Shown here in pieces: positions 18,529 through 27,538 of a stretch of 64,000 nucleotides of DNA (its first letter is position 1; the number at the start of each line of letters is the position of its first letter). The notes below the pieces were generated by a model. That model was not told where the DNA came from and ran no database searches. It saw only the letters and a program-made list of their open reading frames with translations. Source of the DNA: Thalassospira profundimaris (GTDB lineage: Bacteria; Pseudomonadota; Alphaproteobacteria; Rhodospirillales; Thalassospiraceae); assembly GCF_003326755.1 (NCBI RefSeq), contig NZ_JPWH01000001.1, positions 30,227-94,226 of the forward strand, written 5' to 3'. A program made the translations under genes and the position numbers.

Positions 18529-18995
18529 CGCGGCCTCCTGCCTTGGGCCTGGCGCATTTTAACCGGCTGTGTTCGCCGCTGCGTCCTGGCCCCTAATGGG
18601 GTGACTCTTCGCCCAACCATGGGTTAATAAACTATTAACGCATAAATCACCCATTTCGGAAACGTTAAAGTTTACCGAAAGGTTCCGAAAAACCACTTTT
18701 TGTGATCAGCACTCCACCCGCCACAACATAAAGTATTTCAGGATTGTTTCTAAATCGATCCGATTTGGCAGCCCCGATGCCCATTATTGCGCTGTGGTTG
18801 ACATGGGGCCTGCAAAGACAGGCAAATGACCTGCCCATACGTGTCTTTCACGCTGGAGAATGCAGGGCAACGCCATCCCCTGCCGACCGATGCATGGGAA
18901 GCTAGCGGCACAAGGCAGCAGGCAGGCCACGTATTCTCAAAAAACGCAGCCGCGCCCCTCTCCCGTCTCACATGGCGTCATCAGGTGTGGAGGTT
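18529..18995. other. Gap between the orphan gene and the GH114 gene
   Basis: 467 bases without a convincing gene. It holds the CtrA-type site (18624-18638), a symmetric CGGAAAC...GTTTACCG stretch near 18656-18679 and a weak hairpin AAAGACAGGCA...TGCC...TGTCTTT at 18814-18848 that may end the minus-strand cobN/GH114 transcript. Confidence 0.45.
18624..18639. promoter_or_regulatory. CtrA-type binding site
   Basis: TTAATAAACTATTAAC fits exactly the alphaproteobacterial CtrA consensus TTAA-N7-TTAA(C). It lies about 95 bases upstream of the start of the gene at 17848-18528, a plausible promoter position. Binding is not shown; the motif is AT-rich and can occur by chance. Confidence 0.6.
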
Positions 18996-19844
18996 TTACC
19001 GGCAGTTCTCGATATGGCCCGACAGGTCATAATCGGCCAGAACACCAATAAATCCCTGCTGGCTGATATCGGCGCACATCTTTTTCAGGCTGGCCCCATC
19101 TTCGCGATATTCCACGGCAAAGACAGGTTTGTTCTGGTTTCGATATGGGCTGAAATCTTCGAGAAAGCCGTCGCGCCAGGCGGATTCCAGCAGGGCGAAA
19201 TCCATCTCATCCACCAGATCACCAACCAGGTCAGGGGCGTTTTTCTGGCCAATGGAAAGGCCGCGCTGATGGGCCTGTTCGGTTAACCAGCGCAAATAGG
19301 CAAGCTGGTCATCGCGCGAAATATCAAACCCGGTTTCATTGTCATAACCATCAATATTATCAGGCTCGACCGCCAGAAAACCCTTGCTGGCGCACAGATC
19401 CAGCCTTGCTTCGATGATCTGGTTAAAGGCCCAATACTGGCTGATATCCAGCCAGCGTTCCCCATCCCAGCCATCATAGGCCGCACCAATCACGTCTTCG
19501 GGGAAATCCGAAGCATCATCGCGCCAGTCTTCAAACGCCCCGACATTGACATAACAAACCGGGTAAAGCCCCTGTTTGCGCCATTTTGCAACCTGGCTTG
19601 CCGGGGTATCAAACAGGTCGCTATCAACCACCCGGCTGCCTTTGGCCGGGGTCACATCCCCCTGCAACTGCCAGTAAAAGGCCCCATTGGGCACGGCCTG
19701 CCATGTGCCAGCGGCGTTTTTTTCACCGGCCTGTGAAGGGGTAACATTCAGACACAGCAGCATCACGGCCCCGGCCATAATACCCTTGCGCATCAACAGC
19801 TTCATACCATTATCGACCAATTGGGTCATGTGAACTGCGCGCAT
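18996..19844 (-). CDS. Secreted GH114-type endo-alpha-1,4-polygalactosaminidase-like protein
   Basis: A 282-residue exported protein of the glycoside hydrolase 114 type (TM1410-like barrel). Family signatures are FYWQLQGDV, DSDLFDTPASQVAKWRKQG, VCYVNVGAFEDWR, KGFLAVEPDNIDGYDNETG and FAVEYRED; the acidic residues in EPDNIDGYD and the final VEYRE are catalytic candidates. The start at 19844 has GGAG eight bases upstream and lies inside the cobN coding end (35-base overlap); a second Met at 19805 also begins a signal-peptide-like segment, with likely cleavage after PSQA. Coupling to cobN puts it in the riboswitch-controlled transcript. A substrate in B12 metabolism is not known. Confidence 0.85.
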   Translation of the reverse strand: MRAVHMTQLVDNGMKLLMRKGIMAGAVMLLCLNVTPSQAGEKNAAGTWQAVPNGAFYWQLQGDVTPAKGSRVVDSDLFDTPASQVAKWRKQGLYPVCYVNVGAFEDWRDDASDFPEDVIGAAYDGWDGERWLDISQYWAFNQIIEARLDLCASKGFLAVEPDNIDGYDNETGFDISRDDQLAYLRWLTEQAHQRGLSIGQKNAPDLVGDLVDEMDFALLESAWRDGFLEDFSPYRNQNKPVFAVEYREDGASLKKMCADISQQGFIGVLADYDLSGHIENCR

Positions 19845-22800
19845 TGATATTCTCCATCAAGTCTGCCGTAACACTGTTGCGCCGTGGTTGCCACAGGCCA
19901 CGGTCAATCGCCTCGGCCAGGCGGTCGCGAATGTCCTTCAGGGCATCGGGGTTATGGTCGGCAATAAAATCGCGCACCGTGTCATCGCCCAGATAGGCAT
20001 CATAAACCAGATCAAAATGATGGTCGGCAACACAGCGCGCTGTCGCGGCAAAGGCAAACAGGTAATCCACCGTTGCCGCCATTTCAAACGCACCCTTATA
20101 GCCATGCCGCATCACACCGCTAATCCATTTGGGGTTCACCACACGGGCCCGCACCACACGGGCGATTTCTTCGTTCAGGGTGCGGATTTTCGGGCTTTCG
20201 GGGCGGGAATGGTCGTTATGATATATCACCGGCTGCTGGCCTGAAAGATGCCTTACCGCCGATGTCATTCCGCCCTCGAACTGATAATAGTCATCGGAAT
20301 CGAGCAGGTCATGTTCGCGGTTATCCTGGTTATGGACAATCGCATCCACCGCACCCAACCGCGTTTCAAAAACCCGGCGCGCCTGTGTGCCGCTGGCCCC
20401 ATTGCCATAGGCATAACTGCCCCAGGCAAGGTAGGCATTGGCAAGGTCGGCTTCATCTTCCCACAGTTTTTCATCAATCATGGCCTGCAACCCGGCCCCA
20501 TAAGCCCCAGGTTTGGAACCAAACACCCGAAAGGCCGCCATTTCACCGGCCTGTTCGGCTGCCATGCCATCGGCACACAAGCGCTCGGTTTCATCACGCA
20601 CCCGCGCCGCAATCGGGTTCATGTCGGCCGGTTCATCTTCCAGCGCGGCCACCGCACGCACGGCACTGTCAAACAAATCAATCAGGCCGGGGAAGGCATC
20701 GCGGAAGAAGCCGGAAATGCGCAGGGTAATATCAATGCGCGGCCGACCCAACAGCGACAGAGGCAAAACCTCAAACCCCGTCACCCGGCGTGAGGCAGAA
20801 TCCCATGTTGGCTTAACCCCCATCAGGGCCATTGCCTGGGCAATATCATCGCCGCCGGTGCGCATATTACTGGTTCCCCAGACCGAAAGACCCAGGGCCG
20901 ACGGCCATTCGCCATGTTCCTGCACATGGCGTTCCAGCAGCAATTCCGCCGATTTCCAGCCAAGATGCCAGGCCGCCGGTGTGGGCACGGTGCGGGTATC
21001 GACCGAATAAAAATTACGTCCGGTGGGTAATACATCGGGCCGCCCCCGGGTTGGTGCACCCGATGGCCCCGGTTCAACAAACTGCCCGGCAAGGCCGCGT
21101 AAAATGCCAGCAAGCTCGGCCGTACCACATTGCGTTATCGTCGGGCGCAGGGACGTTTCGATATCGCAAAGAACATCCTGTGTATGCTGCCAGCTTTCAC
21201 CCGCCTGCTTTTCACCCGCTACCAGGTCATAGGCCAGCACTTCTAGGCGTTCCACCGTGTCGCCCAATGTGCGCCAGGGGCCACATTGCCCGTCATAGGC
21301 GCAAAGAACGGCAGGCTTTGGCCCGTACCAAGCATCGCCCATGATGCAATCCAGCGGATCAAACGCCATCTCGCCGGTTAGTTCCGGCATCAGGTCGCGC
21401 ACCAGCGCACGCTGCAGGGAGGCGGTTTTGCCGCGATCAACCCCACGGGGCAACCGCGCCAGTGCTATCAAAAGGTCGGTCAACAGGCGGCCTTCGGGGG
21501 CCTCGCCAAAAATATGCAAACCATCGCGGATCTGAAGTTCCTTCAGCTCGCACAGATAGTTATCAAGTTTCGCCAGTGCGCTTTCTTCATCTTCGCCGGT
21601 TTCAATACCACAATCGCGGTCCAGCCCAATGCGCACCGCCAGTTCCAGAATATCGCGTTTCAGCAGGGCCAAACGGCGCGGGTCAACGGCGGCGGCATCG
21701 TAATATTCATCAACCAGGGCCTCCATATCCTTTAGCGGGCCATAGCTTTCGGCACGGGTTAAGGGGGGCGTCAGATGGTCGATAATCACGGCCTGCGCCC
21801 GGCGTTTGGCCTGCGTACCTTCGCCGGGATCATTGACGATAAAGGGGTAAAGATGCGGGGTGGGGCCAAAAACCGCTTCGGGAAAGCAGGCATCGGACAA
21901 AGCAAGCGATTTGCCGGGCAGCCATTCCATATTGCCATGCTTGCCAAAATGGATAATCGCATGGGCATCAAAGCTGTGACGCAGCCAGATATAAAAGGCG
22001 AAATAATTGTGCGGCGGCACCAGATCGGGCGAATGATAGCTTTCAAGCGGATCAATATTATAGCCGCGCGCGGGCTGCAAACCGACCACCACATTGCCCA
22101 TCGGCACAATCGACAGGGCAAAGCCGCCTTTATCGGTACGATAAAACGGGTCACTTTCCGGCGTGCCCCAGCGATCGCTTACCTGATCACGAATGGCCAC
22201 GGGCAGGGCGTCAAAGGCCGCCTTATAATCCGCCAGTGGCAGGGTGATGCGAATATCGCGCTGATCAAGGGTACCAAAATCATTGGTCGGGCCGGATTTG
22301 ACCTGATCAATCAGGGCATCGCCATTTGCGGGCAGGCTGGCAATGTCATAGCCCGCCGCCTGCATGGCCTTTAGCGTGGTGATCATGCCTGCCGGGGTAT
22401 CAAGGCCAACACCATTGCCCAAACGCGCATCGCGATTGGGATAGTTCGCCATCACCATCGCCACCCGTTTTTGCGGGGCCGGGGTTTGGCGCAGACGCAC
22501 CCAGTTTGCCGCCAGTTGCGCAACAAAATCCACCCGGTTCGGCACCGGGATATATTTGACCAGATCAATCTCGGTCAGCACATCCCGCCCGGCGGAACCC
22601 TTAAAGGATATCGCACGCGAAAAGATGCGGCCATCGACCTCGGGCAGGGCGACATTCATGGCGATATCACGCGCGGCCAACCCGTTTACGCCATCGTGCC
22701 AGGCGCTTTCACTCCCGCCTGACAATACCACCTGCATCACCGGGGCATCCACGGCATCAAACGGGCTTTCGCCGCGCAGGGCACCGGGCACAGCCAGGGC

Positions 22801-23643
22801 AAAGCCGGTGGTATTTAAAATCAAATCACATTGTGTTTCCGCCAGCCAGTCTGCCACCAGGGCAGCGGCCACCGGGTCCTTCAGGCTGGAAACAAAAACG
22901 GGCAGGGCGTTAAGGCCGGACCGTGCCAGCGACGTAATCACGGCATCAATCACATCCAGATTACCCGCCTGGATCAGCGCGCGGTAAAAAACCACCGCCA
23001 CCACCGGCTTGCCAGCCTGCCAAACACCGGCAAGGTCGGGCAGGGCCGCATTGCTTTTACCCGACCAGTAAAGCCCGGCCTTGACCAGCGGGGCAGGCGG
23101 TTGCCAATGCCATTGGATGCCGGGATCAGCATTATCCGGTTCCGCATCGATGTATTCATAAACATATCGCAACAAATTTTCGGCATTGCCCGGCCCGCCT
23201 TCAACCAGATAGCGCCAAACCTGTTGCCATGCCTGGCCTTTCACAGTCGAAAGCGACAGCAATTCGGCATCGGGCTGGTCATCGCCGGGCAGCAGCAGCA
23301 GCGGAATATCGCGTTCGCGCGCCAGTGCGACGAATTGTTCAATGCCATATTCCCAATAGCCGCGCCCGCCCAGCACCCGCACAATGATGAAACGGGCATG
23401 GGACACCACATCATCGATATAAAGATCGACCGACATGTTATGCCCAAGCTGCAACAGGCTGGCGAGGCGCAGCGACGGCACCTTGCCGGGAAATTCGGCA
23501 TTCAGGTGCCCCTGTGCCGTTGCCAGACAGGCCAGTTCGGATTCCGCTGCCGAGAGAATAACAACATCACCGGGGCTTTGGCCCAAATCAACGGCCTCGC
23601 TGCCATCGGTGATCATTCCCGGCTGTGCGGCAAGTAAGTGCAT
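19810..23643 (-). CDS. cobN: Cobaltochelatase large subunit
   Basis: CobN (1277 residues, a usual length) binds hydrogenobyrinic acid a,c-diamide and inserts cobalt in the late-cobalt route, working with an AAA+ motor (CobS and chelatase CobT), neither of which is in this window. The MgCH/CobN core is clear: YNIDPLESYHSPDLVPPHNY, HFGKHGNMEWLPGKSLAL, VWGTSNMRTGGDDIAQA and the C-terminal WISGVMRHGYKGAFEMAATVDYLF. It follows cobW by 143 bases and its 3' end overlaps the GH114 gene. Its presence alongside CbiX-type chelatase raises the question of which enzyme supplies cobalt. Confidence 0.97.
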   Translation of the reverse strand: MHLLAAQPGMITDGSEAVDLGQSPGDVVILSAAESELACLATAQGHLNAEFPGKVPSLRLASLLQLGHNMSVDLYIDDVVSHARFIIVRVLGGRGYWEYGIEQFVALARERDIPLLLLPGDDQPDAELLSLSTVKGQAWQQVWRYLVEGGPGNAENLLRYVYEYIDAEPDNADPGIQWHWQPPAPLVKAGLYWSGKSNAALPDLAGVWQAGKPVVAVVFYRALIQAGNLDVIDAVITSLARSGLNALPVFVSSLKDPVAAALVADWLAETQCDLILNTTGFALAVPGALRGESPFDAVDAPVMQVVLSGGSESAWHDGVNGLAARDIAMNVALPEVDGRIFSRAISFKGSAGRDVLTEIDLVKYIPVPNRVDFVAQLAANWVRLRQTPAPQKRVAMVMANYPNRDARLGNGVGLDTPAGMITTLKAMQAAGYDIASLPANGDALIDQVKSGPTNDFGTLDQRDIRITLPLADYKAAFDALPVAIRDQVSDRWGTPESDPFYRTDKGGFALSIVPMGNVVVGLQPARGYNIDPLESYHSPDLVPPHNYFAFYIWLRHSFDAHAIIHFGKHGNMEWLPGKSLALSDACFPEAVFGPTPHLYPFIVNDPGEGTQAKRRAQAVIIDHLTPPLTRAESYGPLKDMEALVDEYYDAAAVDPRRLALLKRDILELAVRIGLDRDCGIETGEDEESALAKLDNYLCELKELQIRDGLHIFGEAPEGRLLTDLLIALARLPRGVDRGKTASLQRALVRDLMPELTGEMAFDPLDCIMGDAWYGPKPAVLCAYDGQCGPWRTLGDTVERLEVLAYDLVAGEKQAGESWQHTQDVLCDIETSLRPTITQCGTAELAGILRGLAGQFVEPGPSGAPTRGRPDVLPTGRNFYSVDTRTVPTPAAWHLGWKSAELLLERHVQEHGEWPSALGLSVWGTSNMRTGGDDIAQAMALMGVKPTWDSASRRVTGFEVLPLSLLGRPRIDITLRISGFFRDAFPGLIDLFDSAVRAVAALEDEPADMNPIAARVRDETERLCADGMAAEQAGEMAAFRVFGSKPGAYGAGLQAMIDEKLWEDEADLANAYLAWGSYAYGNGASGTQARRVFETRLGAVDAIVHNQDNREHDLLDSDDYYQFEGGMTSAVRHLSGQQPVIYHNDHSRPESPKIRTLNEEIARVVRARVVNPKWISGVMRHGYKGAFEMAATVDYLFAFAATARCVADHHFDLVYDAYLGDDTVRDFIADHNPDALKDIRDRLAEAIDRGLWQPRRNSVTADLMENINARSSHDPIGR

Positions 23644-23786
23644 GAATTCGGCCTGTCTGCAAAGGGATGGGCATTAAATTATCTGGCCCAAAAACAGCGG
23701 CAGCGCATGATCACTGCCGCAATTTTCGGGCACAAAGGCAGCATGCCTGAAGCATTAAGGCTGCTGCCTTGCAGGGTTTAAGCGGA

Positions 23787-24827
23787 TCAGGCCGCCAGAA
23801 TGGCGCTGGTAATTGCCTGCTGGTCCATATCATGCAGGCCAATCACCACCAGACGCGACTGGCGGGTTTCGTTTTCCTGCCACGGGCGGTCAAAATAGCG
23901 CTGGAAACGTTCACCAACACCCTGCACCACATGGCGCATCGGCTTGCCCGGCACATGGACAAACCCCTTGATGCGCAAAACGTCAAATTCCCGCACCACA
24001 TTGATCAGGCGCTTTTCAAGGGCGGCAGGGTCCGTGACATCATCAAGCGTGACAACAAAGCTTTCAAAATCGTCGTGGTCATGCTCATGGCCGTCATCAT
24101 GATGGGACGGGCGGCTATCAAGGTCATCCTCGGCGGCGGCCCCCAGACCGAGCAGCACGGCATTTTCAATGCGCGCATGTTCGGTCGCAATGATTTTGAC
24201 CGACGGGCGTTTCAGCTCCGCCCGTATATCGGCCTCGACCCTGCTTTTTTCATCGCTGGTCAGAAGGTCGGTTTTGTTTAAAACCACCATATCGGCGCAA
24301 TGAAGCTGTTCTTCAAACAGTTCTTCAAGCGGGCTTTCGTGATCCAGGTTTTCATCGGCCTCGCGCAGGGCCTGCACTGCATCATGGTCATGGGCAAACA
24401 GGCCATCACGCAGGGCGGCAGCATCAAGCACGGCAACAACGCCATCGACCGTCACACGCGAACGGATTTCCGGCCAGTTAAAGGCCTTTACCAGCGGTTT
24501 GGGCAGGGCAAGGCCAGAAGTTTCGATAACGATATGATCAGGCGGAGTATCGCGATCCAGCAGCTTTTGCATGGTCGGTACAAAGTCATCGGCCACGGTG
24601 CAACAGATGCAGCCATTGGCAAGTTCCAGAACATCTTCTTCGGCACAGCCTTCAATGCCGCAGCCATTGATGACTTCCATATCCACGCCAACATCACCAA
24701 ATTCATTGATAATCAGGGCGATACGCTTGCCACCGGCATTTTCCAGCATATTGCGGATCATGGTGGTTTTACCGGCCCCCAAAAAGCCGGTAATCACGGT
24801 TGCGGGAATTTTACCCAAATGCGCCAT
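23787..24827 (-). CDS. cobW: CobW-type G3E GTPase / metallochaperone
   Basis: A 346-residue G3E-family GTPase, taken to deliver cobalt to the CobNST chelatase. Walker A GFLGAGKT is at residues 14-21, the metal-binding CICC at 73-76, the base-recognition motif NKTD follows, and a histidine/aspartate-rich loop (SHHDDGHEHDHDD) separates the GTPase and C-terminal domains. The start at 24827 was chosen because it places the P-loop normally and leaves a 46-base gap after cobU; the longer form would run into cobU. Its position between cobU and cobN fits the cobalt-supply role and not a zinc-specific YjiA/ZNG1 paralogue. Confidence 0.95.
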   Translation of the reverse strand: MAHLGKIPATVITGFLGAGKTTMIRNMLENAGGKRIALIINEFGDVGVDMEVINGCGIEGCAEEDVLELANGCICCTVADDFVPTMQKLLDRDTPPDHIVIETSGLALPKPLVKAFNWPEIRSRVTVDGVVAVLDAAALRDGLFAHDHDAVQALREADENLDHESPLEELFEEQLHCADMVVLNKTDLLTSDEKSRVEADIRAELKRPSVKIIATEHARIENAVLLGLGAAAEDDLDSRPSHHDDGHEHDHDDFESFVVTLDDVTDPAALEKRLINVVREFDVLRIKGFVHVPGKPMRHVVQGVGERFQRYFDRPWQENETRQSRLVVIGLHDMDQQAITSAILAA

Positions 24828-24873
24828 TATCTTTAAATCCTTGAAAAACCGGGTATCACATACCGGATTGAAA

Positions 24874-25401
24874 TTACTTAACACTCATTGGAATGCCCAC
24901 AACCACCAGCGTCACCTGACGCGAAAGTGCGGCAATGCGCTGATGCAGGCGCCCGGCATGGTCGCGAAAGGCCCGCGCCATTGCGTTTTCCGGCACAATA
25001 CCAAAGCCAACCTCGTTTGAGACCAGCAAAACCGGCAAAGCCAGCCGGGGCAAAAGCGCACAAAGGCGCTCGATCTCGGCCTCGATATCATGCTCGCCGA
25101 TCATAAGGTTGGTCAGCCACAGGGTCAGGCAATCAACCAGAACCGGACCTTCGCTTTGCTGATCAAGGCGTTCAAGCACACCGCACAAATCATGCGGTTC
25201 CTCGATCGTGGCCCAAAGCGGGCCGCGGCGCTGTTTATGATGGGCAATACGATCGGCCATTTCATCGTCCCAGGCGCGTCCGGTGGCAATATAGGTGCCC
25301 CCGCCTGCGGCAATGACCATATCCTCGGCAAATTTGCTTTTGCCGGAACGCGCCCCCCCCAATATCAGGTGAACGCCATTTTCAATAACCTTTGGGGCCA
25401 T
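24874..25401 (-). CDS. cobU: Adenosylcobinamide kinase / adenosylcobinamide-phosphate guanylyltransferase
   Basis: This bifunctional enzyme (CobU, called CobP in the aerobic nomenclature; 175 residues) phosphorylates adenosylcobinamide and then forms AdoCbi-GDP for the last joining step. The P-loop GGARSGKS is at residues 15-22. The guanylylation region follows (RIAHHKQRRG with candidate histidines), and VSNEVGFGIVPENAMARAFRD is a family signature. AAGGAA precedes the ATG. It is the first gene after the cobalamin riboswitch, so its expression should fall when B12 is plentiful. Confidence 0.96.
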   Translation of the reverse strand: MAPKVIENGVHLILGGARSGKSKFAEDMVIAAGGGTYIATGRAWDDEMADRIAHHKQRRGPLWATIEEPHDLCGVLERLDQQSEGPVLVDCLTLWLTNLMIGEHDIEAEIERLCALLPRLALPVLLVSNEVGFGIVPENAMARAFRDHAGRLHQRIAALSRQVTLVVVGIPMSVK

Positions 25402-25474
25402 CGCCCGTTCCTTGCGCTATGGTCTCCACCCGAGACCCGGTTGCAATTGATGCAGTCCCAAAAGACCCACATCA

Positions 25475-25655
25475 CCACTGGCAGGTTTCCTGGCTTCGGG
25501 CATGTCGGTCATTTCCCTTCCCAAAGGGGGGTGTCCCATCCTTCAGTGGGTGGCAGGCTGTCTGCCACAAATGACCCATCCCGTTACAGTTGCGGGGGCA
25601 GCACCGGTTTTGCACCGGTTTCCCGTTTCCAGTCGGCGACGCGACACTAGCGTAA
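25475..25655 (-). ncRNA. Cobalamin (B12) riboswitch
   Basis: Read on the minus strand, the conserved elements appear in order: ACGGGAAACCGGTGC, the core CTGCCCCCGCAACTGTAA, a P5/P6 region with GCCACCCACTG, GGGAAGGG, and the closing GCCAGGAAACCTGCC. The final strand is followed about 75 bases later by the cobU start. It therefore controls cobU-cobW-cobN and, through overlap, the GH114 gene. Boundaries are estimated from the paired ends; whether it acts on transcription or ribosome access is not evident. Confidence 0.95.
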
Positions 25656-26122
25656 AACAGTCCCGATTAGAAGGCCCCGCGTCGCCCTCGCCGTTCCCCC
25701 ATTGCGGGAACAGGCCAAAATTCGCGGCCGCAAGAGTTGTTTCTACCATTAATTTCAGCATCTTGGGTCTTTTGTTGAAAGAACTGGAAATCTGCCTGGC
25801 CGTCTTGGCAAAGGCCGCTCTTCATCCAGCGTTAAAATGCCGAAGCTCCGCAGTTTTCAAGGCATCAAACGGCAGCGAAACCATATCCATCAACCTTAAG
25901 CAAAGGAGCAAAGACGTAAAGAGTAAGGCCTACCTAGACGAAAGGTCAGTATTTGTAAGAATTGATATGTTGAGAAGACCCACTCTTTCGGGAAACATGG
26001 GGACAACAAGAACAAACGGAATGCCAGTGCCGATATTGTAACACCGGGAAAACCCGGGGATCCAAGACACGAGCAATTCGCGCCAACCCTCATTCCATAC
26101 AAAACCAGAACTGTTTGTCCCA
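25656..26122. other. Divergent intergenic region
   Basis: 467 bases between the riboswitch and a plus-strand gene. It should hold the cobU promoter at the riboswitch end and a promoter for the gene at 26123. No convincing coding sequence, although short AT-richer sequence with AAAGGAGC near 25902 could serve an unseen small ORF; none was convincing. Confidence 0.4.
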
Positions 26123-26794
26123 ATGGCTATAGAACATTACGTCAACAAGATTCGCACCCGCGAAGATGTCATATGGCAAACCACATCACGTCGTGACATG
26201 TGGACCAAGCTGCTTGACCGGCTTCAGATGGATGCCCCCCATTTTTTCCGTTTTCTGGAACAGTATGCAGAAGGCGATGACCTCATTTTGCGGCGACGGC
26301 AGGTACGCGCCCTGTATCAGGCTGATGCCGAAATGGGGATGGTTGCCGCCATCATGTGGGCGCATGCACGCGGCATTCGCGTCAATGCGTTATCGCTTCT
26401 GGTGCGCGATCTGCCTGCCCTGGTCAAACTGTTTGACCGGGACAGTTTCGATGACAAATCGCTCACGCATTTGCTGGGTCAGCCGGGCATTTCCATTCCG
26501 ACGGCCAGCAAAATGCTCTCGGCCTGTGGCAAGCAGTTTGACAATATCCCCGCCGCCATTCTTGATGATACCATTTCGGTTGCCATCGAAAGCTCGGAAT
26601 TTGCCAAAAACTTCCCCCACACCAACACGTTACGTGGCAAGGCCCGCAGCCGTCCGCTCGATTATTACAAAGCCTATCTGGACGATCTCAATGCGCTTGC
26701 CATCCGGCATGGCATTTCCCACGACACGCTGGATCACTTTTTTGCCGAATTCTCAAGCTACGACGAACCGGTCGTCAGCAGAAAATCCGCCTAA
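26123..26794 (+). CDS. Unrecognised helical protein
   Basis: A 223-residue soluble protein that I cannot name. It is helical, with a charged N-terminal half (DDLILRRRQVRALYQADAEMG). The segment LGQPGISIPTASKMLSACG loosely resembles a helix-hairpin-helix DNA-binding turn of the glycosylase type, but the catalytic parts of such enzymes are not visible. No signal peptide is present. No clear ribosome site precedes 26123; an in-frame ATG at 26198 is an alternative start. It stands alone between the riboswitch operon and cobC. Confidence 0.7.
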   Translation: MAIEHYVNKIRTREDVIWQTTSRRDMWTKLLDRLQMDAPHFFRFLEQYAEGDDLILRRRQVRALYQADAEMGMVAAIMWAHARGIRVNALSLLVRDLPALVKLFDRDSFDDKSLTHLLGQPGISIPTASKMLSACGKQFDNIPAAILDDTISVAIESSEFAKNFPHTNTLRGKARSRPLDYYKAYLDDLNALAIRHGISHDTLDHFFAEFSSYDEPVVSRKSA

Positions 26795-26857
26795 CTCCTG
26801 TCCAACTCCTGGCTGGCAGATCCCCTGTCTCAAAGACGGTACGTCAATATAACTCTT

Positions 26858-27538
26858 TTAATTCTGGTTAAAGCGCAGATTAACCCCGCCAATCCGCCAA
26901 CCGGGATTTTCAGGCGCGTCCAGATAATCAATGCGCGTCAGTCCCAAAGGCGCAATATCAAAGGCCAGTGCCGCAGTGGGTGCCAGCCCCAAAACATGTG
27001 CCAAAATGGCCCGAATGGGGCCACCATGCAAAACCGCCACAATATCCTGTCCGGCATGGACCTGATTTAACAGGTTAAATGCCGTCACAACCCTGTCAGC
27101 CAGTTGGCAAAAACTTTCGCCGCCCGGCGGCACGGCATTGGCATAATCATCCCAGAACAAACGGGCCTTACCGGCAGGAATGTCGGACCATAACTGTCCT
27201 TCCCAGTCGCCAAAATCCTGTTCCGCAAATTCCGGCATCTTCCTGATTGCGGTTTCATCACGGTCCTTAGCAGGCGCATCCCGCCCGCGCACAACAGTGT
27301 CAGCTTCGTTACCTGCAACAGGACGCTGGTCCTGCAATTGACGAACGGTTTCAACACTGCGCACAAGCGGGCTGGCAATATAAACCGGGTTTTTTGGCAG
27401 GGTTTCTGCCAACCGCGTCAATGCCGGTTTGTCCTCAAACACAGCAGGCAGGTCGGTTCGGCCATAAATCACGCTGCCCGGATTATCAACCGGCGCATGG
27501 CGCACAAGCCACCAGCGTGTGACGGCAAAAAGGCTCAT
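26858..27538 (-). CDS. cobC: Histidine phosphatase, probable alpha-ribazole phosphatase
   Basis: A 226-residue phosphoglycerate-mutase-fold phosphatase. The catalytic histidine is in LVRHAPVDNPG (residues 10-20), followed by the YGRTDLP motif, QDFGDWEGQLW and a second histidine in VAVLHGGPIRAIL. In B12 synthesis this class removes phosphate from alpha-ribazole phosphate or adenosylcobalamin phosphate. The ATG at 27538 overlaps the cobS stop (ATGA), arguing for that start and for function in the pathway. About 25 hydrophilic residues are inserted between RSVETVRQL and the FGDWEG motif (around residues 73-100), unlike typical family members. Confidence 0.88.
   Translation of the reverse strand: MSLFAVTRWWLVRHAPVDNPGSVIYGRTDLPAVFEDKPALTRLAETLPKNPVYIASPLVRSVETVRQLQDQRPVAGNEADTVVRGRDAPAKDRDETAIRKMPEFAEQDFGDWEGQLWSDIPAGKARLFWDDYANAVPPGGESFCQLADRVVTAFNLLNQVHAGQDIVAVLHGGPIRAILAHVLGLAPTAALAFDIAPLGLTRIDYLDAPENPGWRIGGVNLRFNQN

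Noticed and set aside
25502..26041. Long plus-strand ORF across the riboswitch
   Set aside because: Its sequence is the reverse side of the cobalamin riboswitch and has no protein-like composition or homologous motif.
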